8,344 bases of DNA from CAYSHJ01 sp964589725 (GCA_964589725.1 CAZPUJ010000503.1:1-8344); one strand, 5' to 3'; positions 1-5,552 are shown, numbered from the stretch's first letter. The notes: generated from the sequence alone by a model not told the origin. Made by a program: numbers and translations.

Positions 1-534
1 GAACTCCTGCCGATGCGGCACCGCCACGTAGCTGGGCAAACCGTCGCGACCGCTCGGCTTCACTCGTTTGTAAATCGCACCCGCGTCGGGAAACTGATTG
101 GGGATCGTGAACCCCGGTTGCCGCACGAACGGCGTGCGTCGTCCCGACAACATGATCTGCGCTCCGTCGTCGTGGCAAACACAATCGTGACTGCACGACC
201 GAATCAACGTGAACTTGTCCGCCACGCGCGCGTGCCTGGGTAGCAACTCGCAAATTTCCATGCCCGGCACGTTGGTCGAGATCGGCCTGAACGGTCCGCG
301 AATCTCGTCGGGAGCATCTGGCTTCAAGTCATACGTTTCGAGATGGCTCGGCCCGCCGTGCAGATACACGAAGATACAAGACGTCTCCGAACTCTGCCTG
401 GCCCCTTCCGCCGCACGAGCATGCAGCCGCGACCACACGCTCAAGCCCAGTCCCGTCATGCCCAGAAATCCCACCCGCAAAAAATTGCGGCGTCCCGTCG
501 GACCTGTGCAGAAGATCGGCTCTCGATCGGCCAT
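1..534 (-). CDS. DUF1501 family protein, Tat-exported (partial, C-terminus beyond left edge)
   Basis: The reverse strand from an ATG at 534 stays open for 178 codons to the window edge, so the 3' end is missing. The N-terminus carries a twin-arginine signal: GRRNFLRVG at residues 14-22, followed by a hydrophobic Gly/Leu stretch (about 23-35) and an Ala-rich cleavage region near residue 42. The mature part opens with the family hallmark around residues 52-65 (IFVYLHGGPSHLETYD), followed by LKPDAPDEIRGPF, PISTNVPGMEICELLP and LIRSCSH. This is typical of DUF1501 (PF07394), a sulfatase/alkaline-phosphatase-like fold family of unknown activity. In planctomycetes such proteins usually sit beside DUF1549/DUF1553 cytochrome-type genes. 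Here the upstream neighbour is instead a Uma2 gene, and the downstream side is not visible. The ribosome-binding site is weak. The family call is firm; no reaction can be stated. Confidence 0.93.
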   Translation of the reverse strand, partial: MADREPIFCTGPTGRRNFLRVGFLGMTGLGLSVWSRLHARAAEGARQSSETSCIFVYLHGGPSHLETYDLKPDAPDEIRGPFRPISTNVPGMEICELLPRHARVADKFTLIRSCSHDCVCHDDGAQIMLSGRRTPFVRQPGFTIPNQFPDAGAIYKRVKPSGRDGLPSYVAVPHRQEF

Positions 535-568
535 GTGCGGTTTCCATCTTGCTCGATATTTGCTCGAC

Positions 569-605
569 CGTTGCCTTCCACTCAAACGTTGCCTTCCACT
601 CAAAC
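569..605. repeat. perfect tandem duplication, 2 x 18 bp
   Basis: The 18-base unit gttgccttccactcaaac occupies 570-587 and again 588-605 without a mismatch, and the period extends one base further left. It lies between the DUF1501 start (534) and the Uma2 coding end. The Uma2 TGA (600-602) lies in the right copy. Because 18 is a multiple of three, the left copy provides a second in-frame TGA (582-584). It looks like a recent slippage duplication. Confidence 0.9.
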
Positions 606-1202
606 AAAAAGATCGGCGACGGAAAGTTTGATCTCGCGGCGTCCCGGAATCTTCAGCGGAACTTTTTGGCGTACTCCCAGCACCTGCTGCTGCTCGTAGT
701 CCGAATCGGCTCCGCCGGTCTTAGGAGACGAGAAAACTTCCAAACGCCGGTCGAGCAGATTCACGAGCCAGTAGGTCGTAATGCCGGCGCGGGCGTAAAG
801 GTGTCGTTTTTCACGATCCTTGGCGATCGATGTGTCAGCCACTTCCACGATCAGCGCGACATCATGCGGCGTCGGATGCTGGTCCCGATAGTCCTTCGGA
901 ATCCCGCGCACGATGGCCAGGTCCGGCTCCGGAGCACTGTCTTCGGTCACGATGACATTTTGGACCCGAATGTACCATCCCGGCGGCAACCGCGATCCGA
1001 GCACCAAGTTGATCTGATCGACCGTGCCATCATGGAGCGGGTTCTTCGTCATTTTCTTGACCGGCCAGCCTTCCAAGAGTTCAAGCTGATCGTCCTCGTC
1101 GAACAAGCCGAGTTTCACCAGCCGCAAATACTCCGCGACAGTCCACCGATGCACGGGGTACGGCGGTAGCCGAGTCTGAACGTCACGGAGAGCAATCGTC
1201 AT
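600..1202 (-). CDS. Uma2 family endonuclease-like protein (DUF820)
   Basis: This 200-residue protein matches the Uma2/DUF820 family, a PD-(D/E)XK restriction-endonuclease-like fold that is strongly expanded in cyanobacteria and planctomycetes. Visible landmarks in order are: WTVAEYLRL (20-28), the ELLEG element (41-45), a conserved-type His at 58, PEPDLAIV (91-98) with the candidate metal-binding Asp94, LIVEVADTS (117-125) with Glu120, then Asp129, Lys132 and LYARAGI (135-141), and the core strand YWLVNL (144-149). The catalytic D-ExE/D-K set therefore looks intact and the length is normal for the family. The biological role of Uma2 proteins is poorly established; DNA cleavage is inferred from the fold. 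It is encoded in the same direction as the DUF1501 gene, with 65 nt between them. ATG at 1202 was chosen because the N-terminus reads normally from there, although the Shine-Dalgarno sequence is weak. Confidence 0.92.
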   Translation of the reverse strand: MTIALRDVQTRLPPYPVHRWTVAEYLRLVKLGLFDEDDQLELLEGWPVKKMTKNPLHDGTVDQINLVLGSRLPPGWYIRVQNVIVTEDSAPEPDLAIVRGIPKDYRDQHPTPHDVALIVEVADTSIAKDREKRHLYARAGITTYWLVNLLDRRLEVFSSPKTGGADSDYEQQQVLGVRQKVPLKIPGRREIKLSVADLFV

Positions 1203-1549
1203 CGGAAGGCATCCACGTTTCGCAGTAGCACCTCATCCCAGCAAAGCGGCGTGATTGTGGTCACGACGATTTGCAGGCGTCAACGGCTTACGGATTCGAG
1301 GGAACGAAGGCTGTGGTGCGGTGCTCGGAGCGAATCGTCTGTGCCTGCGTCTGTCAACTGAGAAATATCGGCCGAGCGTTGCAAGGTTCCAGCACAGCTT
1401 TGTAAGCTCCGCTCCCCGTTAAGAACCTGCCAATGCCTGCGTCGGCGTCACGGTCATGCAAAGAGTTCTGCTAACACTGGCCTCGTCCTACTTCCCGGCT
1501 GCCACTGCACGGCCGGGCTTCACCTGACTGCGCACCTCTTTCTAACTGC
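1203..1549. other. gene-free divergent intergenic stretch
   Basis: Between the divergent starts of the Uma2 gene (1202) and the DUF1559 gene (1737) there are 534 bp without a gene. In 1203-1549 I found no long open frame with recognisable protein sequence, no tRNA-like cloverleaf and no convincing sigma-70 promoter pair. Promoters for both neighbours presumably lie here, but cannot be placed by eye. Confidence 0.6.
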
Positions 1550-1702
1550 GTGCCAGTTGTCTTGAGTCTTCGTCGACTCCCCCGTTTCATCACCGCCACG
1601 TTGGCGTGATGGCTCACTTGGTCATAACCGGCCGGCGCCGTTCCTTGATGGCGCGGTCCGGAAACTCTGCTCTGCGTCGTGTGTGCTGCGACCGACTGGC
1701 AC
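1550..1702 (+). promoter_or_regulatory. candidate structured 5' leader RNA of the DUF1559 gene
   Basis: Inverted repeats here can form a closed multi-branch structure. The outer stem pairs GTGCCAGTTG (1550-1559) with CGACTGGCAC (1693-1702), ten consecutive pairs with one G-U. Inside it are a 5-bp hairpin (GAGTC 1564-1568 with GACTC 1575-1579), a 10-bp hairpin with a one-base bulge and three-base loop (1588-1598 with 1602-1611), and a GC-rich imperfect hairpin (1628-1639 with 1650-1661, 10 of 12 pairs). A short stem (1676-1679 with 1689-1692) may stack on the outer stem. The block ends 21 nt before the ribosome-binding site of the DUF1559 gene. There is no U-tract after any hairpin, so these are not classic terminators. 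The folding was done by eye; a 10-pair stem in 500 bp is not rare by chance, so function is inference. Confidence 0.35.
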
Positions 1703-1723
1703 CACAGGCTGAGCGATTTTCAT

Positions 1724-1730
1724 AGAAGGA
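1724..1730 (+). promoter_or_regulatory. ribosome-binding site of the DUF1559 gene
   Basis: AGAAGGA contains an AAGGA Shine-Dalgarno core six bases before the ATG at 1737. This supports that start codon. Confidence 0.75.
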
Positions 1731-1736
1731 CAAATC

Positions 1737-2690
1737 ATGAAAAGTCATCGCACTCGCAACCAATTCCACCGACGATCCGGCTTTACTTTGATCGAACTGC
1801 TGGTGGTGATTGCCATCATTGCCGTGCTGATCGCGTTGCTGTTGCCTGCCGTGCAGCAGGCGCGTGAGGCGGCACGGCGCAGTCAATGTAAGAACAACCT
1901 CAAGCAGATCGGTTTGGCCATCCAGAACTTTCATGAAGTGAAGGGGACGCTGCCTTCCAGCCGTCTAGGACCGCAGCACGCAAGTTGGTTTGTCCAAATC
2001 TTGCCCTACATTGATCAAGCTCCGCTCTACAAACAGTGGAACCTCAACGACACGTATTACTTGCAACAAGCTTTGGCGAGAACCACATCGGTGCCGATGT
2101 TCTACTGCCCGAGTCGGCGGGCTCCGATGCTGAGCACACAGTTTGAAATCTCCAGCACGGGCCTGCCCGATACCCAGCAGTATCCGGGAGCCCTGGGGGA
2201 CTACGCGGCCAACGGCGGGGCGCACGTCAATGCAATCGTGGACAATCCGCTGTGCAACGGAGCCGTGTGCCAGGCGCAGTCACAGCTATCCGGCAGCCAG
2301 ATCGTGAGCACTCAGTCGCGGACGGCCCTGCGTGACCTGAAAGATGGGACGAGTCACGTTTTCTTGGTGGGCGAGAAGCATGTACCAGAGAGCAAGTTCG
2401 GCCAGAGTGGCCCGTCGTGGGGCGACGGCGCGATTTACAACGGCGACTTCCCTCGCAACTACAACCGGCTCGCCGGCCGTGACAACGTGGGCCAGCCGAG
2501 GTTCAAGCTAGCGGCCAATGGCGAAGATCTGAGCGGCCCGTGGCATTGCCGCTTTGGGAGCCATCATCCTGGATGCTGTCACTTCGCCTTTGCGGACGGC
2601 CATGTCGCGACTCTGAATGTTTCAGTTGATATCGACGTGCTCCATAAACTTGCCGTGCGAAACGACGGAAAACCCGTGGAAGATTTTTGA
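1737..2690 (+). CDS. DUF1559 domain protein, type IV prepilin-like with H-X9-DG motif
   Basis: This 317-residue protein begins with a short basic leader and a type III (prepilin) signal, SGFTLIELLVVIAI. Prepilin peptidase should cut between Gly15 and Phe16, leaving Glu20 as mature residue 5. A single hydrophobic helix spans about 16-39. The helix end and DUF1559 start read LLPAVQQAREAARRSQC and NNLKQIGLAIQNFHE, the family signature. Further landmarks are FYCPSRR (122-128), LKDGTSHVFLVGE (201-213) and the C-terminal H-X9-DG motif, with His277 and Asp287-Gly288 in HPGCCHFAFADGHV. The product is expected to be anchored in the inner membrane with a periplasmic domain, or assembled as a pseudopilin. 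The function of this very large planctomycete family is unknown. An unusual detail is Cys280-Cys281 where relatives commonly carry small residues. It is followed by a lipoprotein gene on the same strand. Family assignment is very secure. Confidence 0.97.
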   Translation: MKSHRTRNQFHRRSGFTLIELLVVIAIIAVLIALLLPAVQQAREAARRSQCKNNLKQIGLAIQNFHEVKGTLPSSRLGPQHASWFVQILPYIDQAPLYKQWNLNDTYYLQQALARTTSVPMFYCPSRRAPMLSTQFEISSTGLPDTQQYPGALGDYAANGGAHVNAIVDNPLCNGAVCQAQSQLSGSQIVSTQSRTALRDLKDGTSHVFLVGEKHVPESKFGQSGPSWGDGAIYNGDFPRNYNRLAGRDNVGQPRFKLAANGEDLSGPWHCRFGSHHPGCCHFAFADGHVATLNVSVDIDVLHKLAVRNDGKPVEDF

Positions 2691-2731
2691 TCGAGCCCAT
2701 GTCGATCGAGGTCGCCATTGGTCCTTTTTCT

Positions 2732-2735
2732 GGAG
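2732..2735 (+). promoter_or_regulatory. ribosome-binding site that fixes a GTG start for the lipoprotein gene
   Basis: GGAG lies seven bases before GTG 2743-2745. It supports the GTG start over the in-frame ATG at 2617, which lies inside the DUF1559 gene and would place about 40 unrelated residues before the signal peptide. Confidence 0.65.
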
Positions 2736-2742
2736 CACCTTC

Positions 2743-3309
2743 GTGTCTCTTCGCGGGTTGTTCGTGTTGGCTGCCTTGTGGGTCGTCGGCTGCAGGCAGG
2801 AAATCAAAGTCGAGTTCGACGGTGTCCCACCTCCGCCGATCGAGACAAATTTCGATCGTCTGCCAACGCTTCTGGCTGGCATTCCGAAAACGGGAGTGTC
2901 GCTGCTCTTCGAAGGTCTTCCGAGTGTCTTCTGGGAACCCCAGTTGTTGGAGCAGGAGCTTGCTCGGACAAAGACGATCAAGCTTCACGGCTATCCGTTC
3001 TACGAGGAACTGCTCGCATTGCAGGAGACCGACGGCGAGCAAATCACGGCGTTGTTCGCCGCTCAAACTTCGTTCGCAAAGTACACCGACGGGAAGAAAG
3101 GCGGAGGCTTTCAAGCCGACTACGGCCTGGAGTGGAGGACCGCCGAGGGAAGCACTCACGCGATCATCTGCCTGGAAATCGGCGAGGTGGAGTTGTACGG
3201 ACCCAAGAGTGAATTGCACTGCGATATCAGCCCGGAGGCCGCGCAGAAACTCCGGCAATTGCTCAGTCGCTATCGCAAGAATCGCCCGGTTGAGACGTCG
3301 AGTCCGTAA
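2743..3309 (+). CDS. small putative lipoprotein of unknown function downstream of DUF1559
   Basis: Read from GTG 2743 the product has 188 residues and opens with a compact lipoprotein signal peptide: basic SLR, hydrophobic GLFVLAALWVV, then Gly16-Cys17 as a lipobox. Cys17 would be lipidated after signal peptidase II cleavage; Arg at +2 gives no inner-membrane retention signal. A proline run (29-32) follows, then a mixed alpha/beta soluble domain with no motif I recognise. Late elements include an aromatic/Gly segment (GGGFQADYGLEW), a probable beta strand (AIICLEIGEVELYG) and a basic C-terminal helix. It starts 52 nt after the DUF1559 stop on the same strand, a spacing that suggests co-transcription. 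In planctomycetes a small lipoprotein gene after a DUF1559 gene is a common arrangement. The last 47 nt overlap, antisense, the end of the TusA-MetE fusion gene. The alternative ATG start at 2617 is possible but less likely. Confidence 0.78.
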   Translation: MSLRGLFVLAALWVVGCRQEIKVEFDGVPPPPIETNFDRLPTLLAGIPKTGVSLLFEGLPSVFWEPQLLEQELARTKTIKLHGYPFYEELLALQETDGEQITALFAAQTSFAKYTDGKKGGGFQADYGLEWRTAEGSTHAIICLEIGEVELYGPKSELHCDISPEAAQKLRQLLSRYRKNRPVETSSP

Positions 3310-4909
3310 ACCTCAGTCGCGGAGCGACTGAGCTACGTAGTCCGGTCGCTCCGCGACCGGAATTCCGCGACTCGACTTGATATCGAGTTCGCAACTGCCG
3401 AGCGGCGTTCATCATTACCGTGAGCTTGGCCGTTGCCACTTGTGCGGACGCCACCGGGTTATCGGCGAACGTAGCGAAGCCGCAGTCGGGGTTCAGCAAG
3501 ACGCGATGCGGCCCGAAGACACGGATGGCTGCCTCGGCCTTGGCAATGATTTCTTCGACACTTTCGATCACGTCGAGCTTTTGATTGACGACACCGACGC
3601 CGATGCGGCAGTCGTCCGGAAGAGACGCCAGCACGTCGATCTCGCCGGCGCGCGGAGTACACAACTCCAGGAAAAACGTTCCCACCTTGAGAGACCGCAG
3701 CAACGGCACGAGCGGTTTGTAGCTTCCGGCAAGTGCCACAGACTCGTCGCGAGTCCAGTTGCCTCGGCAGATGTGCAGCGCCGTCCGATCGCGTGGATGT
3801 CCCTCGACGACGCGGTTGATCAGTTCGCCCGCGAACGCCAGTTCCTCCGCAATACCAAGCTTCTCGCTGAGAGCGCCACACATGAAGCTGCGGTTGCCGG
3901 CCGGTTGGCCGAAGACCACTTCGGTAAGCACCGGTTCGTCGAACTGCACGAGAGCCGCACCCGCTGCGAGTAGCCCCTGTAACTCTTCACGCAAAACGAG
4001 CACCACATCGTCGGCAAGTTTTTCACGAGTCTCGTAGGCGCGATCGGTGATGCAGTCCATCCACATCGTGCGGGTCAACAGGTACGGGCCAGGCAGAGCG
4101 ACTTTGATCGGCCGGTCGGTCAGCGTTTTGGCGAAGTCGATTTCGTGAACGGCCAGTGGTTGGCTGCGACGGATTGGTCCGAACACAGCCGGATGCCGCA
4201 CGCTGCCGGCCGGCACATCGAGCGCCCGCAACTCGGCTTCAAACTTCACGGGGTCATCGACGTACGGCAGCAGATCGGTGATCGGAATGAGTTGGCAGCC
4301 ATCGAGCAGTCCACCGACGAAACTGGCGTAGCTGTCTCGACGCTGCTCGCCGTCGGTCACGACATCGACACCGGCCTTGAGCTGCGAGTCAACGGCGAGC
4401 CGTACTGCGTCGTCACCGATCTCGTGGAACTCTTGATCCGACAGCCGACCTTCCATGTGCTCGTGAATTGCTTGCAGCATCCAGCGCGGTCGCGGCCAGC
4501 TCCCGATGCCCATCACCGACAGCGGCACGATCGCCGGCACAGCAGCGGGCGACTGCTCTGTTGTGGGAGCAACGATCGGACTGGCCGATGTTCGGGCCGG
4601 TCGAGAAACATTGGCGGGTGATGGGCGATCGGTTGGTTGAAGACGATCCGCGAGCGGCCCTTTGCACACCAGAAAACGCCATTCCGAGTCCACTCGGACA
4701 CACGAAACCAAGTCATTCTTAGTCATGCGGCACCAAGCCGGAAGATCCGCTTCGACACTCGATTCGGTAGATCGAATCTCGAGTAGTCCGCCAGTTCGCA
4801 GCGGATCCATGTGGCGACGAATGAGCAACAGCAGCCCGCTGCCGCAGTCCATGTCACCGCCGTCGAAGCTGACGTCGGGTTCCAATGCGTGCCGATCCAC
4901 GTACTGCAT
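3263..4909 (-). CDS. TusA-like domain fused to core MetE (cobalamin-independent methionine synthase catalytic domain)
   Basis: This 548-residue protein has two recognisable parts. Residues about 13-70 form a TusA-like sulfur-carrier domain (FDGGDMDCGSG with Cys22, then LLEIRSTESS and DLPAWCRMTKNDLV). A Pro/Ala/Thr-rich linker (about 84-128) leads to a MetE C-terminal-type TIM barrel (about 130-510). The barrel starts MGIGSWPRPRW and includes VVTDGEQRRDS (183-193), LPGPYLLTRTMW, QFDEPVLTE (Asp324, a homocysteine-binding position in MetE), and a full zinc set: His379 and Cys381 in HICRGN, Glu415 in FFLELC, Cys476 in NPDCGF. Full MetE is about 750 residues with an N-terminal folate-binding half. 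That half is absent, so this resembles the folate-independent core-MetE enzymes, and methyl donor and acceptor are unknown. It starts 9 nt after the dsrE-like stop. Residues 517-533 are encoded by a REP-like palindrome and 534-548 by antisense of the lipoprotein gene, so the native C-terminus probably lay near residue 510. Confidence 0.9.
   Translation of the reverse strand: MQYVDRHALEPDVSFDGGDMDCGSGLLLLIRRHMDPLRTGGLLEIRSTESSVEADLPAWCRMTKNDLVSCVRVDSEWRFLVCKGPLADRLQPTDRPSPANVSRPARTSASPIVAPTTEQSPAAVPAIVPLSVMGIGSWPRPRWMLQAIHEHMEGRLSDQEFHEIGDDAVRLAVDSQLKAGVDVVTDGEQRRDSYASFVGGLLDGCQLIPITDLLPYVDDPVKFEAELRALDVPAGSVRHPAVFGPIRRSQPLAVHEIDFAKTLTDRPIKVALPGPYLLTRTMWMDCITDRAYETREKLADDVVLVLREELQGLLAAGAALVQFDEPVLTEVVFGQPAGNRSFMCGALSEKLGIAEELAFAGELINRVVEGHPRDRTALHICRGNWTRDESVALAGSYKPLVPLLRSLKVGTFFLELCTPRAGEIDVLASLPDDCRIGVGVVNQKLDVIESVEEIIAKAEAAIRVFGPHRVLLNPDCGFATFADNPVASAQVATAKLTVMMNAARQLRTRYQVESRNSGRGATGLRSSVAPRLRFTDSTSQPGDSCDSD
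3312..3361. repeat. REP-like nested palindrome in a convergent gene junction
   Basis: Three palindromes abut: a 9-bp hairpin CTCAGTCGC-GGA-GCGACTGAG (3312-3332), the perfect octamer CTACGTAG (3333-3340), and a 9-bp hairpin TCCGGTCGC-TCC-GCGACCGGA (3341-3361). The two hairpins are also near-complementary to each other, so 3313-3360 can alternatively form one long stem centred on 3336/3337 with few mismatches. It begins 2 nt after the lipoprotein stop and lies inside the 3' end of the TusA-MetE frame. The architecture is that of a REP/BIME-type extragenic element, and the loop and stem sequences resemble dispersed repeats I associate with planctomycete genomes; copy number cannot be checked here. 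It may act as a bidirectional terminator or mRNA 3'-end stabiliser, although no U-tract follows either hairpin. Confidence 0.8.
3367..3392. repeat. additional hairpin flanking the REP-like element
   Basis: GCGACTCGA (3367-3375) pairs with TCGAGTTCGC (3383-3392), nine pairs with one bulged base around a seven-base loop. It starts six bases beyond the main palindrome and encodes residues around 507-515 of the fusion protein. It may be part of the same inserted element, or the remains of the gene's own 3' end. Confidence 0.45.
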
Positions 4910-4918
4910 GTGGCATCC

Positions 4919-5281
4919 CTAGTACGACACGCAGGGCGAGCCATCCGAGAGAAACTCAACCAGCTTCGCTCCGCCGGCGATGACCGCTCCGGCGACCAGT
5001 TTCTGGTCATCAAGCTTGCGGCGTTTGAAACAGGGTGAGCAGACATAAATCTTGCCGCCGCTCGCCGCGAAGTTGGCCATCAGATCCTTGAGCGGAGCAA
5101 AACCCTCCTCATGGATGTCGTCCGCGTAGCCCTGTTGGGAGAGTCGGACCGCTTCAACGCTCAAGAAGACGAGCGTGTCCTTCTCGCTTCCAAGCGCGGC
5201 GTTGGCGATGACAAACCCGACCGTCGCTTTGTCTGCGTTGTCTTTGGCGTGTGTGATGCTGACACAGAATTGACCGGCCAT
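4919..5281 (-). CDS. DsrE family protein (sulfur-carrier / sulfurtransferase-like)
   Basis: This 120-residue protein matches the DsrE/DsrF-like alpha/beta family in length and pattern. An N-terminal strand FCVSITHAKD is followed by KATVGFVIANAAL (18-30), strand DTLVFLSVEAVRL (35-47), the loop GYADDIHEEGFAPLKDLMANF (51-71), then GGKIYVCSPCFKRR (75-88) with Cys81-x-x-Cys84. It ends with LVAGAVIAGGAKLVEFLSDG and Cys117. DsrE-type proteins carry persulfide on a conserved cysteine and exchange it with TusA; Cys81 or Cys84 is the candidate here. The gene starts 3 nt after the tusA-like stop and ends 9 nt before the fusion gene, so it lies between two TusA-like domains and is probably their direct partner. 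No signal peptide is present, so the product should be cytoplasmic. The family call is firm; the sulfur substrate is unknown. Confidence 0.92.
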   Translation of the reverse strand: MAGQFCVSITHAKDNADKATVGFVIANAALGSEKDTLVFLSVEAVRLSQQGYADDIHEEGFAPLKDLMANFAASGGKIYVCSPCFKRRKLDDQKLVAGAVIAGGAKLVEFLSDGSPCVSY

Positions 5282-5284
5282 GAC

Positions 5285-5545
5285 TCAGTTCTCTTTTCGT
5301 TGGATGAAGAACACCGGAGGCGACATCGCCACCAGACGGTTTTTCGTGACTCGGCACCAAGCCGCGATGTCTATTCGAGCCGCCGGATCGTTGGCAATCA
5401 ACTTGAGCACGGCTCCGGGCGGCATCGCTCGTATGTTCTTGAGCAATTCCAACACCAAGTCTCCGCAGGCCAAGTCGCCCGCGTCCCACTCGACGTCGGC
5501 TGACACAGTACCAGTCGGGAGGTTGTTGGCACTCGTCGGATTCAT
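5285..5545 (-). CDS. TusA family sulfur-carrier-like protein (small, 86 aa)
   Basis: Read from ATG 5545 the product has 86 residues, the usual size for TusA. The TusA fold pattern is visible: WDAGDLACGDL (20-30) with Cys27, helix VLELLKNIRAM, the turn PPGAVLKLIANDPAA (42-56), then DIAAWCRVTKNRLV (59-72) and a final strand VFFIQRK. Canonical TusA has a CPxP motif; here the cysteine is kept but the prolines are replaced (CGDL), as also in the TusA domain of the fusion protein (CGSG). Both share AWCRxTKNxLV, so they are paralogues of one subfamily. The frame is open far upstream, overlapping the dehydrogenase gene antisense-free end, but ATG 5545 is chosen because it carries a good ribosome-binding site and yields a normal-length protein. 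It is the first gene of the three-gene sulfur/methionine cluster. Expected location is the cytoplasm. Confidence 0.88.
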   Translation of the reverse strand: MNPTSANNLPTGTVSADVEWDAGDLACGDLVLELLKNIRAMPPGAVLKLIANDPAARIDIAAWCRVTKNRLVAMSPPVFFIQRKEN

Positions 5546-5552
5546 GCGAACG

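Noticed and set aside
329..607. Minus-strand frame beginning with a duplicated FEWKAT peptide
   Set aside because: The repeat peptide comes only from the 18-bp tandem duplication, and the rest overlaps the DUF1501 gene in another frame.
549..1169. 206-codon open frame on the plus strand
   Set aside because: It lies antisense to the clear Uma2 gene, its translation has no recognisable motif, and it is rich in His/Arg as expected for a shadow frame.
1203..1736. Sigma-70-like promoter, degraded gene or tRNA in the divergent gap
   Set aside because: No convincing -35/-10 pair, no recognisable protein fragment in any frame and no cloverleaf could be supported by eye.
2503..3258. 251-codon minus-strand frame
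   Set aside because: Antisense to the end of DUF1559 and most of the lipoprotein gene; no family resemblance, whereas the plus-strand frame has a signal peptide and a ribosome-binding site.
3377..3973. 198-codon plus-strand frame
   Set aside because: Antisense to the MetE barrel, where all catalytic motifs are on the minus strand.
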